DNA of 64,000 bases. It comes from Bin87 sp965204395. GTDB lineage: Bacteria > Chloroflexota > Dehalococcoidia > Lucifugimonadales > UBA3495. Position 1 is the first letter of the stretch, and each line of letters starts with the position of its first letter. Below are positions 44,415 through 53,111 of this stretch, one piece after another. The stretch is taken from NCBI GenBank assembly GCA_965204395.1, contig OZ241987.1, forward strand, positions 2,356,001 through 2,420,000, written 5' to 3'. Under the pieces are notes generated by a model. The model searched no databases. It saw only the letters and a list, made by a program, of their open reading frames with translations, and had not been told where the DNA came from. Position numbers and translations under genes: made by a program.

Positions 44415-44496
44415 GGATGGTTTCTCCGACGCCTCGGGGCGCTGAGCTCTGGGCTGTACTGACGGGACCGATGCGCCGACCCATCAAGTGCGGTGG

Positions 44497-44739
44497 CTAC
44501 TCGGCGGGTTTGATGTTGTCGATATTGGTCTGGTCGACGTTGATCTGTCGCTTGACGCTGTCAAAGTAGACGATCAGCCAGGTGGCGGGGCCGACGGTGC
44601 GCTTTTCGCGAACCTCGCCCACGTCCCCGGTGGTGATGCTTCGGACCGAGGAACCGACGGGGGAGGCCATGACTTCGCGAACCTCGAAGTCGGCGACGGC
44701 TTCGACTTTCATTCCCTTTTCATACAGGTCAAAACTCAT
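44497..44739 (-). CDS. small beta-rich hypothetical protein
   Basis: 80 aa with a very strong ribosome binding site (GCAGGAGGTATCCCG before the ATG). Sequence suggests a small beta barrel: VRSITTGDVGEVREKRTVGP then WLIVYFDSVKRQINV. No family recognised. Next 280 nt upstream hold no gene. Confidence 0.65.
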   Translation of the reverse strand: MSFDLYEKGMKVEAVADFEVREVMASPVGSSVRSITTGDVGEVREKRTVGPATWLIVYFDSVKRQINVDQTNIDNIKPAE

Positions 44740-45016
44740 CGGGATACCTCCTGCGGGCAGAGCGGCGGCATGTCGGTGGCTGGGGATGACTGGCGTTGCA
44801 GTGTACGGGCCGACCGTAGCAGTGTCAACGAAACGGCGAGGAAACGGGCGAGGCCCAAGGCGGTTCCATTATCCGTTGTGCGCGCCGTTTTCCAGCCGGA
44901 GGAAGCCAGTCTTGCCGATGGTAGTTATAGGCAGGAATGTTCTGGATTCCCCCTCGCGCGGGTATGCCGCGACCCGAAGGACGGAATGGGGGCTGCCCCA
45001 GGCTTAGGCGGGTGTC

Positions 45017-45496
45017 TTATTCCTCGTCCTCTTTCCAGGATATGAAACGACCCGGGGAAATGACGATCAGGGTCAACCGTTCGTCTGCCAGGAGTTCCGC
45101 GGCGAACTCAGCGCCTCGCTCTTCTCCCTCGTAGAGGACGCATGTCCTGCGCACCATGTCATCCAGCCCGCTGTCGGTGATCTCGGCCGTGCCCTCGATG
45201 GTCACAAACGAATAGGGGTGATCCGCAGTGGGGACGCACAGGGCCACGGCGGGATTGCGGCGAATGTTGCGCACCTTTACCGCCGATCGGTCGGCCATCA
45301 CCAAAGCCCGTCCGTTATCCCAGAGGAACCAGATCGGCGCCACGTGGGGAGTGCCGGCGGCATACATGGTGACCAACTGCGCCGTTCGGGGCTGGGCCAG
45401 AAATTCATCCACCTCTGCTGAGTTCAGTGTTCCCAGGGTATTTCCTCCTGCATCCTCCCGGGTCCGCGATGCCATCCATCGAGATACCGAACCCAT
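45017..45496 (-). CDS. pyridoxamine 5'-phosphate oxidase-like (F420/FMN split-barrel) protein
   Basis: 159 aa from the ATG at 45496, though a shorter start after GCAGGAGG is possible. Split-barrel signature: RTAQLVTMYAAGTPHVAPIW, then ADRSAVKVRNIRRNPAVALC and SFVTIEGTAEI. Binds flavin or F420; many environmental members are F420-dependent reductases. Start position uncertain. The 286-nt gap to element copy 3 holds no gene I support. Confidence 0.8.
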   Translation of the reverse strand: MGSVSRWMASRTREDAGGNTLGTLNSAEVDEFLAQPRTAQLVTMYAAGTPHVAPIWFLWDNGRALVMADRSAVKVRNIRRNPAVALCVPTADHPYSFVTIEGTAEITDSGLDDMVRRTCVLYEGEERGAEFAAELLADERLTLIVISPGRFISWKEDEE

Positions 45497-45734
45497 GATA
45501 GCGGAAATGTAGCTGGTGACGGATTGTGGTGAACTGGTCCGCCTATGAAGGCCGGTCCCCGGTGTGCGCCGGCTCGGCGTTCCAGATCGTGACAACCCTG
45601 CACAATCTGACCAACAGTCTGATCCGATTGGCTGGCGAAACCAATCCGCCTATTGCGTCGTCACCCCGTTCAACTATCGCGTCCCCCGACCCTGATCGGC
45701 GCTGTCCACAGATAACCGAAACACCCTGGAGCGA

Positions 45735-46520
45735 GGTTCAGAGCCTTTCAATTATCGGTGTAAACCGGGTTGCTGGCATGGCTAGCGCGCCGGGGCGGGA
45801 AGGTCCCAGCGGAGGAATTTGTGGTAGCGGTCGCCGTCAATCCAGGGAAGCAGGTTGATTACGATGTCTTCAGGGTGAGGGACGTCCCCCTGGCGTCGGG
45901 CACGGTCCAAGCAGTGGCGAAGGTTACCGAAGGTTGGGAGGCGGCAGCCGGCTTTGACGAAGCGCTCGATTACTGCGGCGGGTTCGGGGGGTTGTTCGGG
46001 ATTCCAGTCGCCGGCGATGGATTCGGCGATGCGTCGGAGCTTGATGATGGTGAGTTCGGTGGCGAACCTGCGCTTGAGGGCGTTGATACGGCGGCGGATT
46101 TGGGACAGGGTCATAGGATTACCTCGGACGGGAGAGAATTTACATGGATGAACGGGATAAACGGGATGGAACCGCCAGAGGCGGACCTGCGGAAGGATTG
46201 GGTGTGAGGTCGGGACAGCGGCTATTTTGGCGAAATGCCGCTCATTTCCGCTCATTTCCGTTGATTTGAGTAGGGCGTTAGGCGAGACTTGGGGGTGAAT
46301 GGGGGAGGATTGGGGTTGTTTGGGGGTGATATTGGTGGTTTTGGCGGGCTGGTGAGCGGGTTTGGAAGAGCGGCGTTGGGGAGTTCGGTGTTTGGACGTG
46401 GGCATTGAGACGGCTCGGGGGATGTGGCTGCGGGACAGATTTGAGGCGCCAGTTACTATGGTAAAGATGTGTGAAGAGTGGAGGGAAGGGGGAAGTGTCA
46501 CTGGCAGTGGGAAAGGGCAG
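45735..46520 (-). repeat. interspersed element, copy 3 (with 110-aa ORF)
   Basis: Mirror of copy 1 at 8565-9270: shared tail, 110-aa ORF, hairpin, AAATGA block, low-complexity GT-rich tract. It extends further than copy 1 to about 46520, matching copy 2 there (GGAAGTGTC region). Gap 46115-46785 contains this tract plus a REP palindrome and no supported gene. Confidence 0.75.
45782..46114 (-). CDS. 110-aa protein of the duplicated element, second copy
   Basis: About 90% identical to the protein at 8888-9220, with substitutions spread along the chain and no frameshift. A longer in-frame extension to 46600 lies in low-complexity sequence and is rejected. Frame retention in both copies suggests a functional product. 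No known family. Confidence 0.8.
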   Translation of the reverse strand: MTLSQIRRRINALKRRFATELTIIKLRRIAESIAGDWNPEQPPEPAAVIERFVKAGCRLPTFGNLRHCLDRARRQGDVPHPEDIVINLLPWIDGDRYHKFLRWDLPAPAR

Positions 46521-46592
46521 AAAGGGGATTTCCTGGAGAATTGAAAGACCCTGGCGCGAGTGGTCAGGGCCTTTTCAAAGTCTCCATGCGTC

Positions 46593-46651
46593 CCGCTCAT
46601 GGTGAGCCTGTCGAACCACGAGCGCGTCCTTCGACAGGCTCAGGACGAGCG
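46593..46651. repeat. REP-like palindrome
   Basis: Inverted repeat with 13-bp arms (TGAGCCTGTCGAA/TTCGACAGGCTCA) inside an outer CCGCTC/GAGCGG pair. Palindromes of this type recur widely in environmental genomes. Confidence 0.7.
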
Positions 46652-46785
46652 GATGCAAGAAGATCACGTAACTTTGGAATGGCCCTGGCGGGTGGTGCTC
46701 CTCACTGGACGGGGTAGGCGGCGCCGGGTATGATTTATCCGGCAAAAGCAACATCGCAAAAACTCTCTGGAGGTACACTGCTGCC

Positions 46786-47145
46786 ATGAAAATCGTAAAG
46801 ATGTCCGCCGTAGAAAGGACTGAAGGCACTGCGCCCCTGTTCACCGGCCCCGTGGGCCGGCAGGCGATCCTCGATCCCGACGACAGCAACAATTTCAACT
46901 TCGGCATCGTCCACTTCGGCGCCGGCGTCCGCAACAAGTTCCACACTCACAGCGGCGACCAGATCCTGATCGTCACCGAGGGAACCGGTATCGTCGCCAC
47001 CCGCGATGAGGAAGTGACTGTCACCGAGGGCGACGTCGCCATCATCCCCGCTGGCGAAGACCACTGGCACGGCTCCCGCGAAACCGCCATGTCCCACATC
47101 ACCATCACGGTGAAGGGCAGCCAGACCCAGCAAAACGAAGACTAG
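46786..47145 (+). CDS. cupin-domain protein
   Basis: 119 aa single cupin barrel. Motif 1: FHTHSGDQILIVTEGTGIV; motif 2: GDVAIIPAGEDHWHGS, with His and Glu/His ligands for a metal. TGGAGG lies upstream of the ATG. Function unspecified; small cupins range from isomerases to metal sensors. Confidence 0.88.
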   Translation: MKIVKMSAVERTEGTAPLFTGPVGRQAILDPDDSNNFNFGIVHFGAGVRNKFHTHSGDQILIVTEGTGIVATRDEEVTVTEGDVAIIPAGEDHWHGSRETAMSHITITVKGSQTQQNED

Positions 47146-47167
47146 TCCCCAGGGACAACGGATAATC

Positions 47168-47196
47168 GTAGGGGCGGGTTTCAAACCCGCCCCTAC
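47168..47196. repeat. palindrome, second copy of the 41436 element
   Basis: GTAGGGGCGGGTTTC followed by its complement; differs from 41436-41460 only at the ends. Likely terminates the cupin and convergent zinc-operon transcripts. Confidence 0.75.
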
Positions 47197-47222
47197 TTCT
47201 TTGTCCGGTGGTGTTTTCGGGC

Positions 47223-48767
47223 CTAGTGGTTCCGGTGTCCGTGGTCACCGTGTCCATGACCTTGCCCATGATCGTCATGATGCCCGTGTCCACTGTCGCC
47301 GTGTCCGCCATGGTCGTGGCCGTGCCCGCCGCCGTGGTCGTCATGGTGCCCGTGTCCACCGTCGCCGTGCCCTCCGTGGTCACCGTGACCATGCCCATGA
47401 CCGTCGTGATGGTCGTCCACTTGGAGGGGTTGCGGCAGGCGGATCACCGCCAGCAGCAACGCGGCAACAAAATACAACGCTGCCGTGTAGTAGAAAAGGT
47501 AGTCGTAGTTGATGCCGTACAGCCATCCCGCGAGAATGGGCGATGCCGCGCTGAGGATGAACCGCGAGGTTGAGAGAAGCCCCAGCGTTGTCGCCGCGGT
47601 GCCCTCGCGCACGATGTCCATGGCCGCCGCCGTCAGGATCGGCTGGTCGCTGTACAGGAACAGACCCAGCAGAGCGAGCAGGATCGTCATCACCGCCAGG
47701 TCAGAACCCAGCGGAGCCATCAGCAGCGTGACCACACCCAGGAACAACATTCCCGGAATCAGCACGATTTTGCGGTTCAACCGGTCCGACAGGTAACCCA
47801 TCACCGGGCTGGCGAAGATGCCTACCAGCACCAGCAGGCCCACCAGCGATCCGCGGATGAACAGGTTCTCAAAGCTGCGGTGCTCGGTGAGCGTGCTGCC
47901 CAGGTTCAGCTCGTCCACCAGGTACAGGGGCAGAACTGTGATGAACCCGATGTAGGCCATGCCCCGCAGGCCGGCGACCACTGTGATGCCCCATACGCGG
48001 GGATTCCGCACCAGCAGCTTGGTTTCGGCCAACTGCGTCTGCATGGTGCTGACGGCCCGTTCTTCAACCGCGGCCTGGGCGCGCTGCCCGATGTCGCGAA
48101 AGGCCCAGAACACCAGGAATCCCAGGAAGATGGGCACCGCCGCGTAGATGGTGATGATGGCCTGCCACGCCAGCACGGCGAGCAGGGCTCCGGTGAGGAC
48201 CGGGCCGATCACGTCGCCGATGTTGCCGCCAACGCCGTGCAAAGAAAGCACTGAGCCCCGCCGGTGGGTAAAGTGGGATGATAACGCCGCCATCGCCGGC
48301 AGGTGCCATACCGATGCGGCGATCGCCACCACCGCCATGCCGATAATCAACAGGGCGTAGCCCGCGGGATTGAGCGTCGGGTTCGAAGGCGCTGAGACCC
48401 ATGAGGCGCCGGGCACCTGCCAGCCGGCCGAAGCCATCAGCAGCCAGCCCACGCCGAACATGGCCATGCACACGGCCATGACCCAGCCCCAGTAGCGCCT
48501 CAACGCGTCGGTCAGCACGCCGCCGGGCAAGGCGACCACGCCCGAGGCGATCTCACGCGTGGTTTGGAGGCTGGTGGCCGCGATGACGCTGCCGCCCAGC
48601 AGCAGGTCGCGAACCTCGGGCAGCACCACGATGAAGCTCTGGGCGATGGAGTGGAAAACGCCGTGCCCGCTGGACAGGCCGCCGATTATGAAAGCCGCGC
48701 CTCGTCGGAAGCCGGTACGTCCCTCCGTTACCGAGGGAGCGGCATGGTGGTGGTGTGCGTGCGCCAT
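47223..48767 (-). CDS. MFS transporter with His/Gly/Asp-rich tail, zinc-operon member
   Basis: 514 aa. Starts MAHAHHHHAAPS, then twelve membrane segments with motif A-like GYLSDRLNRKIVLIPGM and AIAASVWHLPAMAALSSHFT. The last 75 residues are almost only His, Gly and Asp (DDHHDGHGHGHGDHGGHG), a probable metal-binding tail. It is the last gene of the zur-znuACB run, 46 nt after znuB, so it is predicted to be zinc-regulated. Transport of a metal or metal-ligand complex is inference. Confidence 0.85.
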   Translation of the reverse strand: MAHAHHHHAAPSVTEGRTGFRRGAAFIIGGLSSGHGVFHSIAQSFIVVLPEVRDLLLGGSVIAATSLQTTREIASGVVALPGGVLTDALRRYWGWVMAVCMAMFGVGWLLMASAGWQVPGASWVSAPSNPTLNPAGYALLIIGMAVVAIAASVWHLPAMAALSSHFTHRRGSVLSLHGVGGNIGDVIGPVLTGALLAVLAWQAIITIYAAVPIFLGFLVFWAFRDIGQRAQAAVEERAVSTMQTQLAETKLLVRNPRVWGITVVAGLRGMAYIGFITVLPLYLVDELNLGSTLTEHRSFENLFIRGSLVGLLVLVGIFASPVMGYLSDRLNRKIVLIPGMLFLGVVTLLMAPLGSDLAVMTILLALLGLFLYSDQPILTAAAMDIVREGTAATTLGLLSTSRFILSAASPILAGWLYGINYDYLFYYTAALYFVAALLLAVIRLPQPLQVDDHHDGHGHGHGDHGGHGDGGHGHHDDHGGGHGHDHGGHGDSGHGHHDDHGQGHGHGDHGHRNH

Positions 48768-48813
48768 AGCGACCTCCTGTGGCCGTGGTTGCCTGATGCG
48801 CGGATGCGGCTGA

Positions 48814-49686
48814 TTACTCGAACGTTCCGGTGGATTCCCGGGGCAGCCGCGATAGGCCGCCTTCTGGATCAGGGAACCAGTTGCTGCGGATTTTAGACCA
48901 CGACAATACCACCACGAACAACGCTGATGAGAGCAGGACTACGCTGGCACCCGATGATACATCAACGAAATAACTTATGTAGATACCCAGCACGGAGCAT
49001 AATACTCCCAGCGCGGTGGACAGCACGACCATTTTGCGGAAGCTGTTGGTGAGCAGTCGCGCCACGATGGGCGGGATCACCACGGCGGCGGCGATCATCG
49101 TTACACCCAGCACCTGCATGGAAACCACCACGGTTCCGGCCAGCATCAGGGAAAAGAGCGTGTCAACCCAGCCGGTGGGGACGCCGTAGAATTGAGCGAC
49201 ATCGGGATCGAAGGTGGCAAAGAGGAACAGCTTGTAGGCCACGAAGAAAATCACGGCGATCACCAAAGCGGCAATCGCAATGGCGATCAGGTCTTCCCGG
49301 TCAACGGCCAGGACGCTCCCCCACAACGAAGCTTCAAAATTTTGGGTAGCGGTGTGGCTGCGGCTGACGATGGCGATGCCCAGGGCGAAACTGGCGGTGG
49401 TGATGATCCCGATGGCGGCGTCGGATCCGATGGGGTTTTTGCGAGTCGTCCACGCGATGAGCAGAGCCGACAGGAAACCCCAAACCGTGGCGCCAATGAA
49501 GAAATTCAGCGACATGATGGCGCTGACAACGGCGCCTCCGAAAACGGCGTGGGAAAGCCCGTGCCCGATGTAAGACATGCCGCGCAGCACGATGTACACG
49601 CCCATGAGGGCGCACAGGCCGCCGACCAGGCTGGCCGCGATGATGGCGCGCACGAAAAAACCGAACTCGAAGGGTTCCAGGAGCAT
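48814..49686 (-). CDS. znuB: zinc/manganese ABC transporter permease
   Basis: 290 aa, eight or nine membrane segments of the ABC-3 permease family. Family elements: GGLCALMGVYIVLRGMSYIG, GHGLSHAVFGGAVVSAIM and VVIPPIVARLLTNSFRKMVV. The start lies 6 nt after znuC. It forms the membrane channel for metal uptake with ZnuC and ZnuA. Specificity for zinc is inferred from the zur-type regulator and His-rich partners; manganese is the alternative. Confidence 0.9.
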   Translation of the reverse strand: MLLEPFEFGFFVRAIIAASLVGGLCALMGVYIVLRGMSYIGHGLSHAVFGGAVVSAIMSLNFFIGATVWGFLSALLIAWTTRKNPIGSDAAIGIITTASFALGIAIVSRSHTATQNFEASLWGSVLAVDREDLIAIAIAALVIAVIFFVAYKLFLFATFDPDVAQFYGVPTGWVDTLFSLMLAGTVVVSMQVLGVTMIAAAVVIPPIVARLLTNSFRKMVVLSTALGVLCSVLGIYISYFVDVSSGASVVLLSSALFVVVLSWSKIRSNWFPDPEGGLSRLPRESTGTFE

Positions 49687-49692
49687 ATCGGT

Positions 49693-50652
49693 TCAGCCGG
49701 TGCGCGACTGATTCTCCTCATCATGGTGATGGTGATGGACGGGCACGTTCTCCCCAGTGGGGTGAGCATGCGGCAGGATGGGCTCCCGGTGGCTGTTGTC
49801 CGTGATGGTGGCCAGGGGTTCGCCTCCGTTGCGGTCGATCCAGAAATGCGCGCTCTCCGCGACCATGGGCATTCCGTGGTATTGGATGACGGGCATCTCG
49901 GCGCCGTACACCTCCCATAGGATGTGGGGAGATATCACGCTGTTGGGCGGGCCGTCGGCAACGATGGAACCGTTCAGGCAGACGATCCTCGGCAGATGCA
50001 CCGCCACCGTGTTGATCTCGTGGGTGGACTGGATGATGGTGACGCCGGCGTGGTTGAGGTCGTGCAGCAGGTGCATGACGTCGTCCCGGGTTTTCACGTC
50101 CACGCCGGCGGTGGGCTCGTCGAGGAGCAGCAACTCCGGGCTGCTCACCAGGGCGCGCGCCAGGAAGACCCGCTGCTGCTGCCCGCCGGACAGTTGCCGG
50201 ATGTGCCGTTTGCCCAGATTGCCGATGCCCAGCCGTTCCATCATGCCATACGCCAGTTGCCGTTCGTGTTTCCGGAACCAGGGGAACCAGGCGTTGGACA
50301 TGGTCCTCCCCATCATCACCACCTCTTCCACCGTCACCGGAAAGTTCCAGTCGATGGTTTCCAGTTGCGGGACGTAACCGGCGGTCATGCGCCTGGCGCG
50401 CATGGGGGTGTCATGCACCCGCAGTTCACCGCTCTGCACCGGCACCGCGCCCAGGATCGTCCGCAGCAGCGTGGTCTTACCGGAGCCGCTGGGCCCCAGC
50501 AGGCCGACGAAATCGCCGGGCATTATGCTGAGGTCCACGTCGCTGAGAACCGGTACTCCGTTGTAACCGGCCGATACGTTTCTCAGTTCAACGATAGGCC
50601 GGGCGTTGGGATCCGGTCGGTGAAGGTGATCCAGCTCGGGCGGGTGCAGCAT
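49693..50652 (-). CDS. znuC: zinc/manganese ABC transporter ATP-binding protein
   Basis: 319 aa from the ATG at 50652; an upstream frame is rejected. Walker A GPSGSGKT (53-60), LSGGQQQRVFLARAL signature, Walker B LLLLDEPTAGVD, switch His in QSTHEINTV. The C-terminal extension ends HPTGENVPVHHHHHDEENQS, an added metal-binding tail not usual in ZnuC. Located between znuA and znuB. Confidence 0.92.
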   Translation of the reverse strand: MLHPPELDHLHRPDPNARPIVELRNVSAGYNGVPVLSDVDLSIMPGDFVGLLGPSGSGKTTLLRTILGAVPVQSGELRVHDTPMRARRMTAGYVPQLETIDWNFPVTVEEVVMMGRTMSNAWFPWFRKHERQLAYGMMERLGIGNLGKRHIRQLSGGQQQRVFLARALVSSPELLLLDEPTAGVDVKTRDDVMHLLHDLNHAGVTIIQSTHEINTVAVHLPRIVCLNGSIVADGPPNSVISPHILWEVYGAEMPVIQYHGMPMVAESAHFWIDRNGGEPLATITDNSHREPILPHAHPTGENVPVHHHHHDEENQSRTG

Positions 50653-50761
50653 GGCGTGTCCGTGTTGAGTTGATTGGAATAACGGCGTTGATTGTTGGTT
50701 GATTGGTGAATGACTCGCCGGCGTTACTGTGAATGACTCGCCGGAGAGAGTGAAGCCGGCG

Positions 50762-51802
50762 TTACTGAGGATAGACCGCGTTGGAGTCGCCTTCAAAGAC
50801 GGGCGAGATGTCAACTTCGTCCAAAGCGGAGGCATCGCCGCCCAATGCGGGTATGATTATCCTCAAGTTCGCCACCTCGAGTCCCAGGTAGCTGTGATCC
50901 GGGTCCCCCGGTCCGCCGGGCAGGTCATCGTCGCTCAGTTCGTCGATGTAGGTGGCCCCGGATTCTGCGGCGATGGTCTCCATAATGTCGTTGGGAAACA
51001 CCTCCGAGCCGAACACGGCCGGGATGCCCTCGGTCTGAATCTGGGTGATCAGGTCTGCCACCTCCTTGGCCGAGGGCTCTGAGAAGTCCTCCGGCTGGGC
51101 CGCGCCCACTACGGTTATGCCGTACCGGTCGGCGAAGTAGGCCCAGGAGTCATGGTAGGTGAGCAGTTTGCGATTTTCCGGTGGTATGGTCGGTATCGCG
51201 GTCTTGATGGCGGCGTCCAGGGACGCGATGCGCGCCGCAAACGCATCATAGTTGGCCGAGTAGTAATCGGAGTTGTCCGGATCCCGGGCCGACAGGTTGT
51301 CCCGTACGATCTCGGCGTAACGCAGCGTCAGGATGGGGTCGGGCCAGAGGTGCGGGTTGGGATGTCCAAGCTCTTCCGGGAAGGAGAAGTCGAACTGCCA
51401 TTGGTCGGTGCTGATGGTCTGTTCCCCCAAACTCACGATGGAGGCCCCGGGCTTGAGGTTGGCCTTGGCCATCTCCAGGGTCGGTTCCTCCAGGAACAGG
51501 CCATTGAGGAAGATCAGGTCCGCGCCGGACAGGGTGGCGGCCACGGAGGGAGCAGGTTCGAAAGTGTGTGAGTTGACGCCCTCCGGCACCACGCCCATTA
51601 GGTTGATGCGGGTGCCGCCGATGTTTTCCACCACGCTGGTGATGGGAGACACCGTGCTGACAACGTTGAGCGTCGCTGTCGAGGTTGAGGGTGATGATGC
51701 CGGCGGTTCGGTCGGGACCGGCGGCGGCCCCGCCGCCGGCGAACAGGCAACCAAAACTGTGGCGGCGAGCAACAGCAGGATGCCGGATAGCTTGGCAAAC
51801 AT
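50762..51802 (-). CDS. znuA: metal-binding lipoprotein of the ABC transporter
   Basis: 346 aa from the ATG at 51802; signal peptide with lipobox LVAC at Cys20, so it is tethered outside the membrane. Cluster A-I solute-binding protein: GVVPEGVNSHTFEPAPSVAA, HPNPHLWPDP, LLTYHDSWAYFADRYGITVV and FGSEVFPNDIME hold the three His and one Glu of the metal site. The His-rich loop common in ZnuA is absent. A 109-nt gap to znuC contains a short direct repeat. Confidence 0.9.
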   Translation of the reverse strand: MFAKLSGILLLLAATVLVACSPAAGPPPVPTEPPASSPSTSTATLNVVSTVSPITSVVENIGGTRINLMGVVPEGVNSHTFEPAPSVAATLSGADLIFLNGLFLEEPTLEMAKANLKPGASIVSLGEQTISTDQWQFDFSFPEELGHPNPHLWPDPILTLRYAEIVRDNLSARDPDNSDYYSANYDAFAARIASLDAAIKTAIPTIPPENRKLLTYHDSWAYFADRYGITVVGAAQPEDFSEPSAKEVADLITQIQTEGIPAVFGSEVFPNDIMETIAAESGATYIDELSDDDLPGGPGDPDHSYLGLEVANLRIIIPALGGDASALDEVDISPVFEGDSNAVYPQ

Positions 51803-51843
51803 GGTGATTGACCTCTGATGGGGCGCAATTGGGCGGTGGCAAA

Positions 51844-52272
51844 TTACGTTACGGCTCGGCATTGGTTGCATACGCCTCCTATGGTGATGTTGTCCAGGTT
51901 GGGTGAGAAACCGAATTCCTGCTCGAGGCGCTGGCTGAATTCGGCCAGGTAGTCGGAGGTGAGAGTCTGCACGCCGTCGCACACGGAGCAGACCATGTGG
52001 TTGTGTCGGCTCTGATGATCGGCCATTTCGAAGTGCAGCTTGTTGCCGATGATGACCTCGGTGACCACGCCCAGGCCCTTCAGCCACTGGAGCGTGCGAT
52101 AAATTGTCGCCAAATCCACGTAGGGGTGTTCCTCGCGGGCAAGGCTCCAGACTTCATCCGCTCCGACGTGCCCGGTGCGCCGGGCGACGATGTCGAGGAC
52201 GGAAAGGCGCTGGGGCGTCATCCGGTAGCCCTGGGCGCGAAGGCGCGAAACCGCTGATCCGTGTCCGGACAT
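51844..52272 (-). CDS. zur: Fur-family regulator, zinc-uptake type
   Basis: 142 aa from the ATG at 52272 (CGGAGG upstream). Fur fold: GYRMTPQRLSVLDIVARRTG, YVDLATIYRTLQWLKGLGVV, then HFEMADHQSRHNHMVCSVC and GGVCNQCRAV, with two CxxC pairs of the structural zinc. Called Zur because it heads the ZnuACB genes; Fur or Mur are alternatives. Operator and promoter overlap directly upstream, indicating autoregulation. Confidence 0.9.
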   Translation of the reverse strand: MSGHGSAVSRLRAQGYRMTPQRLSVLDIVARRTGHVGADEVWSLAREEHPYVDLATIYRTLQWLKGLGVVTEVIIGNKLHFEMADHQSRHNHMVCSVCDGVQTLTSDYLAEFSQRLEQEFGFSPNLDNITIGGVCNQCRAVT

Positions 52273-52283
52273 ATGCGAACCTC

Positions 52284-52309
52284 CGTTGTTGCAATTGATT
52301 GCGACAACG
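52284..52309. promoter_or_regulatory. predicted Zur operator
   Basis: 26-bp inverted repeat with arms CGTTGTTGCAAT and ATTGCGACAACG, differing at one position, around central TG. It sits 12 nt upstream of the zur start and overlaps the expected transcription start. Confidence 0.75.
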
Positions 52310-52310
52310 A

Positions 52311-52338
52311 ATAATAGCATGTTGGCCCATGAAGTCAA
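52311..52338 (-). promoter_or_regulatory. predicted zur operon promoter
   Basis: On the minus strand: TTGACT, 16-bp spacer, TATTAT (the -10 is at 52311-52316). The operator begins right after the -10, a layout for repression. Confidence 0.7.
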
Positions 52339-52444
52339 TAGCCAAGGCGATGTCAGAAATGGCGCACCGTCCTGCGGGTGCGCAAAAAGAAATCGAGGCA
52401 GGTCGAAACCTGCCCCGTGGATGGCTGCCCCTGCCGCGTAGGTC

Positions 52445-52921
52445 TTACGCGGTGTTCGACGCCCCGGCGCCGGCGATGGTGAGCCTCCGCGTCTGCGCGG
52501 CCTCCGCCACCGGGACCGTCACCGTGAGTACCCCGTGCTCTAGGGCCACGGCGGCGTCTTCAAGGTTCAGGTCGCTGGGCAACCGGATGGCGCGGGAGAA
52601 ACTGCCGAAGCGCCTCTCGCGCATCAGGTATTCCTCACCCTCCCGTTCAACCTCGGTGTGGCGCGACGCCTTGACCGACAGAACGCGGTCCGGGCTGATC
52701 GCCACCTCCACGTCGTCGGAGCCAAACCCCGGCAATGAGGCGACCACGGTCAGGGCCCTGCCGTCCCGTCGCACGTCCATCGGAATGGACCAGGACTCCG
52801 TGGCGTGCTCGACGTCGCCGTCCAGGGGATCGCCCCAGCGGGATGCCCAGAACGGGTGGTTCATCATACGGGTGAAGTGGCGCATTTCGCGGAATGGATC
52901 GAATCGCTGCAAGCTGGTCAT
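52445..52921 (-). CDS. Hsp20 small heat-shock protein
   Basis: 158 aa from the ATG at 52921 (ATGGAGGAAAAT upstream). Alpha-crystallin domain: VVASLPGFGSDDVEVAIS, EYLMRERRFGSFSRAIRLPS, ALEHGVLTVTVPV. ATP-independent holdase. Divergent from dnaJ-hspR; its promoter overlaps the HspR-like operator. Confidence 0.92.
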   Translation of the reverse strand: MTSLQRFDPFREMRHFTRMMNHPFWASRWGDPLDGDVEHATESWSIPMDVRRDGRALTVVASLPGFGSDDVEVAISPDRVLSVKASRHTEVEREGEEYLMRERRFGSFSRAIRLPSDLNLEDAAVALEHGVLTVTVPVAEAAQTRRLTIAGAGASNTA

Positions 52922-52990
52922 ATTTTCCTCCATCAAGTCGGCTCGTTGGCCGGAATTACCGTCTGTCGATGTGTTCGACTGACATCACTC

Positions 52991-53019
52991 ACTTTACTAA
53001 CTTGATGGTATCTTGTCAA
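52991..53019 (-). promoter_or_regulatory. predicted hsp20 promoter
   Basis: On the minus strand: TTGACA (53014-53019), 17-bp spacer, TAAAGT (52991-52996). The -35 lies inside the HspR-like operator. Confidence 0.65.
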
Positions 53020-53020
53020 G
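53001..53020. promoter_or_regulatory. HAIR-like HspR operator
   Basis: CTTGA-N10-TCAAG inverted repeat; the HAIR consensus of actinobacterial HspR is CTTGA-N11-TCAAG. It overlaps the hsp20 -35 and is 26 bp from the dnaJ -35, so HspR encoded by the adjacent gene may repress both. Confidence 0.6.
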
Positions 53021-53046
53021 TATTTGGTTGCTAACAGATCAGGTTA

Positions 53047-53075
53047 TTGACCAACGCCCCATCGCGATGTATGAT
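53047..53075 (+). promoter_or_regulatory. predicted dnaJ-hspR promoter
   Basis: TTGACC, 17-bp spacer, TATGAT. 36 nt before the dnaJ ATG. Confidence 0.7.
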
Positions 53076-53111
53076 GTTGCCAAGACCATTTCTATATGAG
53101 CGGAGACCGAC

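Noticed and set aside
45782..46600. Extension of the second 110-aa ORF to 272 aa
   Set aside because: The added part is low-complexity element sequence, and the first copy supports the ATG at the MTLSQ start.
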